Positions 26,920 to 35,347 of a stretch of DNA of 64,000 nt are shown in pieces. The notes under the pieces were generated by a model. It saw only the letters and a list, made by a program, of their open reading frames with translations. It was not told the origin of the DNA and did not search any database. Origin of the DNA: Bacteroidetes bacterium UKL13-3 (GTDB lineage Bacteria > Bacteroidota > Bacteroidia > UKL13-3). Location: positions 310,001 through 374,000 of the forward strand of contig CP012155.1 in the NCBI GenBank assembly GCA_001602415.1, given 5' to 3'. The position numbers and the translations under genes were made by a program. Position 1 is the first letter of the stretch. Every line of letters begins with the position of its first letter.

Positions 26920-27315
26920 TTGAAAACTAAAACACTACATTTTTTATTACTTCTTACTTCGTTGGTGGGATATTTAGAATGGAGTGGTGATAGCCATTCC
27001 TTTTTAGTTGAAGCAGAATGGGAACTATTTTCAAAAGTATTTACCAGCCCTCAGTCGGTTATTCATCCATTTATACTCTTGCCATTTATGGGGCAGATAC
27101 TGTTGGTTATTACACTGTTTCAACGCAAGCCAAGCAAAACGTTAACGTATATTGGCATTGGGTGTTTGGGGTTATTATTGGTATGCATGTTTTTGATAGG
27201 AATAATAAGTTTGAAGTATAAAATTGTTTGCTCCACTATTCCGTTTTTGGTTTTATCTGTATACACAATCAAACACCACAGCACAAAAAAGATTATAACC
27301 CTAAAGGGTGATTGA
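26920..27315 (+). CDS. Small membrane protein of unknown function
   Basis: A 131-residue protein with about four hydrophobic segments (LHFLLLLTSLVGYLEW, FILLPFMGQILLVITLF, YIGIGCLGLLLVCMFLIGII, STIPFLVLSVYTI) and a basic C-terminus. The only usable start is a TTG at 26920; no ATG lies near. I do not recognise a family. It follows lnt by 63 bp and may be read with it; it ends just before the IS256 remnant, which may have cut off further genes. Confidence 0.6.
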   Translation: MKTKTLHFLLLLTSLVGYLEWSGDSHSFLVEAEWELFSKVFTSPQSVIHPFILLPFMGQILLVITLFQRKPSKTLTYIGIGCLGLLLVCMFLIGIISLKYKIVCSTIPFLVLSVYTIKHHSTKKIITLKGD

Positions 27316-27408
27316 CAAGGTTTATTTAGCTGTGACCATGCTAAAACACAACAATTGACCGACTACTTGACAATGCGTGAATCATACAATATATAGAGTT
27401 AATTACGA

Positions 27409-27687
27409 TACTGTCCAAAAAAGTGTGTAAAGTTTAAAAATCTGATTTTTGTGTTTGAGACTTAAAAACGCAGAAGAATGAATTTTACACAAGAACAAAT
27501 TACATCAATATTTGATGAACTAGCAAACAAAGAAAATGGGTATCAATCTTTGTTAAAATTATCATTAGAGGCAATCATGCGAGCCGAACGTGAACAATTT
27601 AATTCAACACACAATGATAGCTCCAACGGCTATCGATTAAGTAGTGTATTTGCTCACAAAAGTAAGATGGAGTTGGTAATACCACCA
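27409..27687 (+). mobile_element. Left-end remnant of an IS256-family element
   Basis: TACTGTCCAAAAAAGTGTGT starting at 27409 looks like the terminal repeat of Bacteroidota IS256-type elements. A transposase start follows at 27478, and the similarity ends abruptly at about 27687, where DUF389 coding sequence begins. No right end is visible, so most of the element has been lost. Confidence 0.65.
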
Positions 27688-27723
27688 AGCAGGCATAACA
27701 AAAGATTACCAAACCGTCATTGA
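27478..27723 (+). pseudogene. IS256-family transposase N-terminal fragment
   Basis: The 81-codon frame begins MNFTQEQITSIFDELANKEN and continues to KSKMELVIP, the usual first about 70 residues of an IS256/Mutator transposase (full length about 400, with the RIPRDR-like motif just after this point). The last about 12 codons are read out of frame from the DUF389 gene and then stop. No catalytic residues remain, so it is not functional. Confidence 0.72.
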
Positions 27724-27769
27724 CAACATTGACAGAGGAGTTGTCTTTAAAGGAACTAACCTTTGGATT

Positions 27770-28969
27770 TTGGTTTTTGCAATTTTCATTGCATCGCTTG
27801 GACTCAATGTAAACTCCACAGCAGTAATTATTGGAGCAATGTTGGTTTCTCCATTGATGGGACCTATTATGGGCCTTGGACTGGCAATAAACGATTTAGC
27901 ACTGCTCCGAAAATCTTTTTTCAATTATTTGTTTGCCGCAGGTGTTGGTTTGGCAACATCAACGCTTTACTTTTTAATTTCTCCAATAAACGAAGCCCAC
28001 TCCGAAATACTTGCACGAACTTCGCCAAACATTTATGATGTTCTAATAGCTTTTTTTGGTGGACTTGCAGGGATTTTAGCAACATCAAGCAGACAAAAAG
28101 GAAATGTAATTCCAGGTGTTGCAATCGCTACCGCTTTGATGCCACCGCTTTGCACAGCAGGTTATGGTTTGGCTACACTACAATTTCCATTTTTCTTCGG
28201 TGCATTTTATTTGTTCCTCATTAACACTGTATTTATTGCGTTGGCAACACTTATCACTACGCGATTTTTAAAATTTCCGTTCAAACATTTGCCAGAAGCT
28301 AAAGACGAATTAAAAGCAAAACGAATTGTTTTGGGAGTTGTTATTACAACACTTCTACCAAGTATTTATTTTGGTTATGACATTGTTCAACAAAACAATT
28401 TTCAAGAAAGCGCAAATAAGTTTGTTGAGAACGAAGCAATTTTTCCTGATGACTATTTACTCAAGAAAAATATTGACCTAAAAAACAAATCCATTACACT
28501 CATTTATGGCGGACAATTTATTGAGGCAAATGCAATTGCTTTATTGAAAAGCAAACTGCCAAAATATAATCTTGATACATCAGCTTTAACAGTTAGACAA
28601 GGGTTTGCTTATTTAAAAGACAGTAAAGAAAGTGAGCAGACAAACCAACTCACACTTGCACTCACAGAAAAGGAAAATCAAATCCAATTACTCCAAAATC
28701 AGTTGGACAGTTTGAACTCTCAAAATAAATTGACTAAACAAATTTTTAATGAACTTAAAACGCAATATCCTTCAGTTCAATCTTTTATTCTTCAACAGGT
28801 GTTTAATAATACAAATAAAGAACAAAGCCTCATTTGGATTTGCAACATAAAATCAAATACAAAAATTGACGGGAAAGAAAGAAAGAAAATTAAAGAATGG
28901 TTGAAAGTAAGAGTAAACTCAAGTGAGTTGCTAATAGATTTCACAGAAGAACAAGTCAGTAAAAAATAA
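27770..28969 (+). CDS. DUF389-family membrane protein, native 5' end lost
   Basis: A 399-residue protein of the DUF389 (TIGR00341) group. The first half has about six hydrophobic segments with VNSTAVIIGAMLVSPLMGPI, PGVAIATALMPPLCTAGYG and LITTRFLKFP; the second half is soluble with a coiled coil (LTEKENQIQLLQNQLDSLNS). Function is unknown. Family-like coding sequence begins earlier, at about 27692 (AGITKDYQTVIDNIDRGVVF), but that frame has a stop at 27677 and no ATG or GTG before the TTG at 27770, which falls inside the conserved NLWILVF segment. The native start was replaced by the IS256 fragment, so expression of a working protein is doubtful. The next antiporter gene follows after 3 bp. 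Confidence 0.75.
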   Translation: MVFAIFIASLGLNVNSTAVIIGAMLVSPLMGPIMGLGLAINDLALLRKSFFNYLFAAGVGLATSTLYFLISPINEAHSEILARTSPNIYDVLIAFFGGLAGILATSSRQKGNVIPGVAIATALMPPLCTAGYGLATLQFPFFFGAFYLFLINTVFIALATLITTRFLKFPFKHLPEAKDELKAKRIVLGVVITTLLPSIYFGYDIVQQNNFQESANKFVENEAIFPDDYLLKKNIDLKNKSITLIYGGQFIEANAIALLKSKLPKYNLDTSALTVRQGFAYLKDSKESEQTNQLTLALTEKENQIQLLQNQLDSLNSQNKLTKQIFNELKTQYPSVQSFILQQVFNNTNKEQSLIWICNIKSNTKIDGKERKKIKEWLKVRVNSSELLIDFTEEQVSKK

Positions 28970-28972
28970 TTA

Positions 28973-30202
28973 ATGGATTTATTTCACATCTTTTCAGGAA
29001 TCATAGTTTTGTCGGCTGCATTTGCCTATATCAATTTTCGGATTTTAAAATTACCAAGTGCAATTGGTTTGATGTTAATTTCATTAATTTTCTCATTTGG
29101 GATATTAGCCGTGGGATATTTCTTTCCTTCGCTTAAGGAATCTGTTTCGCAAAATCTTTCAGGAATAAACTTCAGCGAATTATTATTAGAAGTTATGTTG
29201 AGCTTTATGCTTTTTGCAGGTGCAATTCATGTAAAGTATAAAGATTTAAAAAGTGAAAGTTTAAGTATTATTCTTTTTTCAACGATTAGTGTTTTATTAA
29301 GTACTTTCATTATTGGAACAGCGACATTTTATTTGCTTAACTTTTGCGGAATAGAAGTTCAGTTTATTCATTCACTTTTATTTGGAGCATTAATTTCACC
29401 AACCGACCCAATAGCAGTTATAAGTATTTTGAAAACGGCAGGTGTTTCAAAATCATTAGAAACTAAAATTGCAGGCGAATCACTTTTTAATGACGGTGTT
29501 GCAGTAGTTGTATTTATCACCATTCTGCAATTAGCACAATATAACAACGACATACAATTTTCAAAAGTGCTTTTAATTTTCGGACAGGAAGCAATTGGAG
29601 GTGTTTTATTAGGGATGATAATTGGTTGGATTGGCTTCAAACTTATTGCAAGCATTGACAACTATCAGGTAGAAGTTTTAATCACTTTAGCAATTGTAAT
29701 GGGTGGTTACACCTTAGCACATTACATTCATGTATCGGGGCCATTGGCAATGGTTGCAGCAGGAATTATCTCAGGCAACCACGGAAAAAATTTCGGCATG
29801 AGTGACATCACAGCCGAATACGTAGACAAGTTTTGGGAACTGATTGATGAAACTCTAAACGCTACACTTTTTGTTTTAATCGGACTTGAACTTTTACTAA
29901 TCAATGCACGCCCAACGATAATTTTTGTTTCATTACTGCTAATTGTTGTAAGCATTCTTACAAGATATTTTTCCGTATTCATTCCATCATTGGCAATACG
30001 ACTAAAAGAAAAAATTACAAACCGAACATTGCTGCTTCTCACTTGGGGAGGATTAAGAGGAGGTATTTCAATTACTTTAGCTCTATCCATTCAACCATCA
30101 ATGAACAAAGACATTTGGGTAACCATAACTTATATCATCGTTTGTTTCTCCATCATAGTTCAAGGTATGACGATTGGTAAACTTGCAAAGCGGTTAAAAT
30201 GA
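28973..30202 (+). CDS. CPA1-type Na+/H+ antiporter (NhaP-like)
   Basis: A 409-residue integral membrane protein with about 12 hydrophobic segments. Family motifs are visible: FAGAIHVKYKDL, ALISPTDPIAVISI, AGESLFNDGVAVVVF (the conserved Asn-Asp pair) and TWGGLRGGISITLAL. It exchanges sodium (or potassium) for protons across the cytoplasmic membrane. Its ATG lies 3 bp after the DUF389 stop, so the two form an operon whose original promoter may have been removed by the IS256 event. Confidence 0.88.
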   Translation: MDLFHIFSGIIVLSAAFAYINFRILKLPSAIGLMLISLIFSFGILAVGYFFPSLKESVSQNLSGINFSELLLEVMLSFMLFAGAIHVKYKDLKSESLSIILFSTISVLLSTFIIGTATFYLLNFCGIEVQFIHSLLFGALISPTDPIAVISILKTAGVSKSLETKIAGESLFNDGVAVVVFITILQLAQYNNDIQFSKVLLIFGQEAIGGVLLGMIIGWIGFKLIASIDNYQVEVLITLAIVMGGYTLAHYIHVSGPLAMVAAGIISGNHGKNFGMSDITAEYVDKFWELIDETLNATLFVLIGLELLLINARPTIIFVSLLLIVVSILTRYFSVFIPSLAIRLKEKITNRTLLLLTWGGLRGGISITLALSIQPSMNKDIWVTITYIIVCFSIIVQGMTIGKLAKRLK

Positions 30203-30270
30203 AAACTAAAATGCCAAGAATACTGCAACTAATGCCAACGCATTCAACTCACTAACCCGCAATAAACAAC

Positions 30271-32322
30271 TCAATAACTCAATAACTCCCCAATCTTAGC
30301 AGCAACTTTATCGGCATTGGGTAGCATCTCGGCTTCCAGTACCATATTGAGTGGAACAGCCGGAATATTTTTAGAGCCTATAGTGAACACCGGTGCATCT
30401 AAATTGGTAAAACATGTTTGAGCAATACGTCCTGCAAGGCTTTCGGCAAAGGAATTGAGCAGGGCTTCTTCTGTTACCACCAAACATTTTCCATGGCGTT
30501 TAACTGCGGCCATAATACCTTCTTCATCCAACGGTTGCAAGCTGCGTAAATCAACTACTTCAACTTTTCCGGGGAATTTTTTAGCAGCAGCAGTACTCCA
30601 ATAAACGCCCATTCCCCAAGTGATAATGCAGCAACTTTCACCATTTTCTATCGCTTCTTCGCTAGCGGCTAAAACGGTATTTGCTTTCCCAAACGGCAGG
30701 ATATAATCTTCATCAGGCTCTACACAACGGGCGGCTTCGGTTCCCGGATTTTTACTCCAATACAAACCTTTATGCTCCAACATAATCACAGGGTTTCCAT
30801 CGTAATAAGCGGCTTTCATTAAGCCTTTCATATCGGCAGCATTGCTAGGGTAGGCAATCTTAATTCCTTTTAAGGTAAGCAAGGTTGATTCAATGCTTCC
30901 GCTATGGTATGGTCCGCCTCCTCCGTATGCGCCAATGGGAATACGAATGATGGCACTCACCGGATATTTACCCATAGTGAGGTAGGATGATTTGGTTATT
31001 TCACACACGAGTTGGTTTACACCGGTCCACACATAATCAGCAAACTGAATTTCCACAATGGGTTTCACGCCTACAGCACTCATTCCAACGGTTGACCCAA
31101 CAATATACGCTTCCTGAATAGGTGTGTTAAACACGCGGTCGTTTCCATATTTGCTTGCAAGGGTTGCGGCTTCGCGGAAAACGCCACCCAAACGCGCACC
31201 TACATCTTGTCCGTAAAACATACACTCCGGATGTTTGGCCATCAATTCATCCACAGCATGTAAAGCAGCATCCACCATCACACTTGGTTCTTTACCTTCG
31301 GGAGTACGGTTTCCAACTTCTGCGGTAGCTCCACTCGGTGCATAAATATGGTCTTCAACGGATGAAATATCTGGATCGGGCGAATCAACGGCTTGTTTAA
31401 ACTGTTGTTCAACTTTATAGGTTGCGTCTTTTTCAATCTCCACCAATTCTTGTTCACTCACACCAATTTGCAATAATAGTCCACGCAATTTCGGTTGAGG
31501 ATCGTCTTTGCTGTGTTGTGCTAAATCGTCATCGGTACGGTACCATTCCTTGCGCACACCCGAAGTATGATGTCCTAACAAGGGTACTTTTGCGTGTACC
31601 AAAATAGGTTTACGGTTGTTGCGCACATAGTCAATTGCATCGGCAAATCCTTCATAGCTTTCTACAAAGTCGCTACCGTTTACACGCATGCGTTTTAAGC
31701 CTTTAAATCCTGCGGCATATTCATAGGCATCCATGGCGCGCATTTCATCGCCACTTGCACTGATCCCCCAATCATTATCTTGTACCAAATAAATAATGGG
31801 CAGTTCTTTTAACACAGCCATTTGAAAGGCTTCGGCTACTTCGCCCTCGGTAATGGAACCATCACCGAAAGAGCATACCACAACAGGGTATTCGCCTTTT
31901 GTATTTAAACGCTGACTTTCTTTGTATTTTATACCATGCGCCATTCCTGTTGTAGGAATAGCTTGCATGCCGGTAGCACTGCTCTGGTGAGGTATTTTAG
32001 GGAAACCATCACGCTTTAAGCTGGGGTGAGCATAATAGGTTCTTCCGCCCGAAAAGGGATCATCGGCTTTGCCAAGCAATTGTAACATGAGTTCATACGG
32101 ACTAATACCCATTCCAAGCAACATAGATTCATCGCGGTAGTATGGCGAGCAATAGTCGTATGGTTTGAGTTGCATACCTACAGCAAGCTGAATGGCTTCA
32201 TGTCCGCGGGAAGTGGAGTGCACGTATTTACAAATAGGACGATTGGCATCATACGTTTCAGCCATTGCACGGGCTTCACACATATGCATGTATGCTTCGA
32301 GAAGAATGTCTTTTTTTACCAT
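30271..32322 (-). CDS. Branched-chain 2-oxoacid dehydrogenase E1, fused alpha and beta chains
   Basis: A 683-residue fusion. The N-terminal part (about 1-330) is E1 alpha with the thiamine-diphosphate motif GDGSITEGEVAEAFQ and the closing NDWGIS; the C-terminal part (about 350-683) is E1 beta (FYGQDVGARLGGVFREA, EIQFADYVW, LEHKGLYWSKNPG, DLRSLQPLDEEGI). The complex decarboxylates 2-oxo acids from valine, leucine and isoleucine to branched acyl-CoA, which feeds iso-fatty acids in Bacteroidota. The fused form is common in this phylum. E2 and E3 genes are not adjacent. It diverges from the universal stress gene with 90 bp between. Confidence 0.88.
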   Translation of the reverse strand: MVKKDILLEAYMHMCEARAMAETYDANRPICKYVHSTSRGHEAIQLAVGMQLKPYDYCSPYYRDESMLLGMGISPYELMLQLLGKADDPFSGGRTYYAHPSLKRDGFPKIPHQSSATGMQAIPTTGMAHGIKYKESQRLNTKGEYPVVVCSFGDGSITEGEVAEAFQMAVLKELPIIYLVQDNDWGISASGDEMRAMDAYEYAAGFKGLKRMRVNGSDFVESYEGFADAIDYVRNNRKPILVHAKVPLLGHHTSGVRKEWYRTDDDLAQHSKDDPQPKLRGLLLQIGVSEQELVEIEKDATYKVEQQFKQAVDSPDPDISSVEDHIYAPSGATAEVGNRTPEGKEPSVMVDAALHAVDELMAKHPECMFYGQDVGARLGGVFREAATLASKYGNDRVFNTPIQEAYIVGSTVGMSAVGVKPIVEIQFADYVWTGVNQLVCEITKSSYLTMGKYPVSAIIRIPIGAYGGGGPYHSGSIESTLLTLKGIKIAYPSNAADMKGLMKAAYYDGNPVIMLEHKGLYWSKNPGTEAARCVEPDEDYILPFGKANTVLAASEEAIENGESCCIITWGMGVYWSTAAAKKFPGKVEVVDLRSLQPLDEEGIMAAVKRHGKCLVVTEEALLNSFAESLAGRIAQTCFTNLDAPVFTIGSKNIPAVPLNMVLEAEMLPNADKVAAKIGELLSY

Positions 32323-32400
32323 GATAGAATGGCAATTTTACGCCATTTGAGTAACAATTCCATAACCTAAAATTATATCGGGATAATTGCTTGATACTAC

Positions 32401-32408
32401 TATTTTTG
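32401..32408 (+). promoter_or_regulatory. Putative -7 box very close to the usp start
   Basis: TATTTTTG is a full match to TAnnTTTG but ends only 4 nt before the ATG at 32413, so a transcript starting at the usual distance would have practically no leader. No -33 element at normal spacing is evident. Confidence 0.4.
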
Positions 32409-32412
32409 CGAT

Positions 32413-33297
32413 ATGACAAGTGAAGTAACAAAGGCACCTTATCCGTTCCAAAGAATTGCTGTGGCAGTGGCATTTTCGCCACGTGTGGAGGCAATTTTAG
32501 CGGAGAGCAAAAGATTACAAGATCTTTTTAAGGCGGAGATGATTTTTATTCATGTTGGCGAAAAGAATTTGCAACAGGAACAATACCTCAAACATTTATT
32601 GCATCGTTTTGGGCTGGATGCTCCGGCTAATCAATTGTTGTGGGAAGTGGGTGACCCAGTTGAGGTGATTATTGATAAATGCAAAGAGCTTGAAGTTGAT
32701 TTGGTAGTTGCTGGTGCGTTAGAGAAAGAAAGTTTACTAAAGTACTTTTTGGGTTCGGTGGCACGCAAACTATCGCGCAGAGCAAAGTGTTCGGTATTGA
32801 TGTTGCGCGAACCTGATATTTTATCCAAACCGGTAAAGCGCATTGTGGTTGAAGGCAGCGATCATCCTAAAACGGTGAATACAGTAGATGTAGCGGTTTA
32901 CGTTGCAAAACAAACACATGCCGATGATGTAACCATTGTGCAAGAGAGTGATGTAAGTAAAATGGCCTTGATAAGGAGTGATGTGTTTAGTGATGAAGAG
33001 TCGGAAGAGCATAAAGAGAAAATATTCGAAGATGAAAATAAACGATTAGATGATATTTTGAAATGTGCCGATTGCGGAACACTAAAAGTGAATGTGGAAC
33101 GAATTGATGGGAAACCAGGCTATGTAATTACACAATATGCCCGCGAACAAAAAGCCGATTTATTAGTGTTAAATTCACCCGACACAAAATTAAATTTAAT
33201 CGACCGTGTTTTTCCGCATGATATCGAATATGCTTTAGCTGATTTACCTTGTGATTTGTTGATCGTGCATTCGCGTGTGCAGGAACTAAGTGAATGA
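32413..33297 (+). CDS. Universal stress protein (tandem UspA)
   Basis: A 294-residue protein with two UspA-like halves: residues about 12-138 (FQRIAVAVAFSPRVEAIL, VDLVVAGALEKESLLKYFLG, SVARKLSRRAKCSVLMLREP) and about 142-290 (VKRIVVEGSDHPKTVN, ADLLVLNSPDTKLNL, YALADLPCDLLIVH). The first half keeps the G-x(n)-S-V/K-type nucleotide-binding end. Such proteins respond to starvation and other stresses. It diverges from the 2-oxoacid dehydrogenase gene, and a CPA2 antiporter lies 162 bp downstream, a pairing seen in other bacteria. Confidence 0.85.
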   Translation: MTSEVTKAPYPFQRIAVAVAFSPRVEAILAESKRLQDLFKAEMIFIHVGEKNLQQEQYLKHLLHRFGLDAPANQLLWEVGDPVEVIIDKCKELEVDLVVAGALEKESLLKYFLGSVARKLSRRAKCSVLMLREPDILSKPVKRIVVEGSDHPKTVNTVDVAVYVAKQTHADDVTIVQESDVSKMALIRSDVFSDEESEEHKEKIFEDENKRLDDILKCADCGTLKVNVERIDGKPGYVITQYAREQKADLLVLNSPDTKLNLIDRVFPHDIEYALADLPCDLLIVHSRVQELSE

Positions 33298-33459
33298 ATG
33301 TGAAAAATGTTATGATGTGAAAATGTGTAGATGATATGCAAATGTAAAGTGAAATGAGAAGTCTTTGACCAGAATTAAATCATCATAGTAAAAAGATTAT
33401 TAGCATGCAGAAACACTAACATATCAAAAAAATAACCCAATAACAAACAACCCAACCCA

Positions 33460-34737
33460 ATGACCCACGACCAACTAATTTATTTATTCTTATGCTTAAG
33501 CGTAATGCTTTTAAGTGGTCGCTTGTTGGGTGAGTTTTTTCGCAAGTTGCGAATGCCGTTAGTAGTGGGAGAGTTGGTTGCCGGTATTATTTTAGGGCCA
33601 ACAATTTTAGGTCATTATTACCCATACCTCACTGAGCATATTTTTACCACAAAAGGAAATATTGGATTGGTACTTCAAGGTATTACATCCATGTCGGTGG
33701 TGATGCTACTGTTTGCGGCTGGCATGGAAGTGGAGTTAGCCATTATTAGGCAACAGGGTAAAACAGCTTTAAAGGCAAGTTTTGTTGGTTTGATTATTCC
33801 ATTGGTGCTAGGCTTTTTTGTGGGACGAGAATTTTACCATTGGTTTGGTGAAAACAACTCTGGAAATATTTTGGTGTTTAGCTTGTTTATGGGAACAGCC
33901 ATGGCCATCTCGGCATTGCCCATTATTGCCCGCACGTTGATGGATTTAAATCTGTTCAAAACAAAAATTGGGATGATTATTATAGCAGCCGCGATGTTGG
34001 ATGATTTGGTAGGATGGATTTTATTTTCGGTTGTATTGGGTATGATGAATACCGGTGTTGGATCGTGGGGATTTTTATATACGTTAGGGTTTACTGTTCT
34101 GTTTACCTTGCTAATGCTTACCGGAGGACGGTTCATCATTAATAAATTTTTGCCTTGGGCCAAACGTAAATTATCATGGCCGGGAGGTATACTAGCTATT
34201 TCGTTAGGTTTTGCTTTTTTGGGGGCAGCGTTTACTGAAAAAATCGGTATTCATGCCATTTTCGGAGCGTTTATTGTTGGAATTGCGTTTGGCGATTCAG
34301 TGCATCTCAACGAAAAAACCCGCGATATTATTCACCAGTTTATCACCAATATTTTCGCGCCTTTGTTTTTTGTTTCCATTGGTTTCAAAATAAATTTTGT
34401 GGCTAATTTTGATTTGAGTATTACGCTGGTTGTGATTGTGTTGGCTATTGTTTCAAAGTTGTTAGGTGCTGGTTTAGGTGCTCTATGGGGCGGACTTAAA
34501 CTCAAAGAAGCTATGGCCGTTGGATTTGGAATGAATGCACGTGGAGCAATGGAAATTGTACTGGGATTGCTGGCTTTGCAAGCCGGTGTAATATCAGAAC
34601 AACTTTTTGTGGCTATTGTGATTATGGCTGTTGTAACCAGTGTTATGGCTGGTCCAATGTTGCAATACCTCATAACAGGTGAGATGAAAGTGGGCGTGAG
34701 CCTCAAAGAAATTAATCCACTGAGCACGGATGATTGA
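33460..34737 (+). CDS. CPA2-type cation/proton antiporter (Kef-like)
   Basis: A 425-residue integral membrane protein with about 12 hydrophobic segments. Recognisable pieces are FFRKLRMPLVVGELVAGIIL, FAAGMEVEL, TAMAISALPIIARTL, AAAMLDDLVGWILF (the conserved DD pair) and ARGAMEIVLGLLAL. There is no C-terminal nucleotide-binding (TrkA-N) domain, so it is the membrane part only. It would exchange sodium or potassium for protons and lies after a universal stress gene, hinting at joint osmotic or pH stress control. Confidence 0.87.
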   Translation: MTHDQLIYLFLCLSVMLLSGRLLGEFFRKLRMPLVVGELVAGIILGPTILGHYYPYLTEHIFTTKGNIGLVLQGITSMSVVMLLFAAGMEVELAIIRQQGKTALKASFVGLIIPLVLGFFVGREFYHWFGENNSGNILVFSLFMGTAMAISALPIIARTLMDLNLFKTKIGMIIIAAAMLDDLVGWILFSVVLGMMNTGVGSWGFLYTLGFTVLFTLLMLTGGRFIINKFLPWAKRKLSWPGGILAISLGFAFLGAAFTEKIGIHAIFGAFIVGIAFGDSVHLNEKTRDIIHQFITNIFAPLFFVSIGFKINFVANFDLSITLVVIVLAIVSKLLGAGLGALWGGLKLKEAMAVGFGMNARGAMEIVLGLLALQAGVISEQLFVAIVIMAVVTSVMAGPMLQYLITGEMKVGVSLKEINPLSTDD

Positions 34738-34776
34738 TGTATATTCTGTATATTCGATTGACTAATACATGTTGAT

Positions 34777-34986
34777 ATGAAACTAGTGCTTGATATTGAT
34801 GATTCCAAAGGACAGACGTTAATTGATTTTTTAAAATCATTAGACTTTGTTAAGATTGAAGAGAGCTATGAGATACCGCAATGGCATCAACAGCTTATCA
34901 ATGAAAGGCTTAATTTCTTTGAAGAGTTTTCTGAACAAAAAATAAAACTCAATGAAGTTATAGATAGAATTGAATCTCAGTTATGA
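34777..34986 (+). CDS. Antitoxin-like addiction module component
   Basis: A 69-residue acidic protein (MKLVLDIDDSKGQTLIDFLK start; WHQQLINERLNFFEEFSEQK) of the size and layout of antitoxins in Bacteroidota ParE/RelE pairs (DUF2683 / TIGR02574-like). Its stop overlaps the start of the toxin gene by 4 bp. The N-terminal strand should bind DNA or dimerise, and the helix at the end embraces the toxin. Identification rests mainly on the pair context. Confidence 0.7.
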   Translation: MKLVLDIDDSKGQTLIDFLKSLDFVKIEESYEIPQWHQQLINERLNFFEEFSEQKIKLNEVIDRIESQL

Positions 34987-35282
34987 GCTATGAAATTGAT
35001 ATCATAAACCCCGCGCAAAAAGACATAGAGGCAGCAGTTAGATATTACGAAGAGTTGCTTCCTGGCTTGGGTAAACGTTTTCTCACACAACTTAGAATTA
35101 TATCTGCTCAACTTGTTGTCAATCCATTTTATGAGATAAAGTACAAAAGTGTACGAACAGTGTTAATGCCAATATTTCCATATCTCATACACTTTTTAGT
35201 TATAGTAGAAAAAAAGAGGGTTGTGATTTTGGCTATTGTTTATGCGGGCAGAAAACCTCTGGATTATACCAAGCGCGAATAA
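34983..35282 (+). CDS. ParE/RelE-family toxin
   Basis: A 99-residue protein of the ParE/RelE fold: start MSYEIDIINPAQKDIEAAV, the helix pair AVRYYEELLPGLGKRFL, and the C-terminal strands FPYLIHFLVIVEKKRVVILAI ending in AGRKPLDYTKR-like residues. Family members block gyrase (ParE) or cut mRNA on the ribosome (RelE); which applies here is not clear. The ATGA overlap with the antitoxin gene is the usual arrangement. No decay is visible. Confidence 0.82.
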   Translation: MSYEIDIINPAQKDIEAAVRYYEELLPGLGKRFLTQLRIISAQLVVNPFYEIKYKSVRTVLMPIFPYLIHFLVIVEKKRVVILAIVYAGRKPLDYTKRE

Positions 35283-35347
35283 TTATAAAACTTCAACTTA
35301 TGTATACTAAATCCAAAACAAACAGTCTCTGTAGTTGTTAGAATTGT

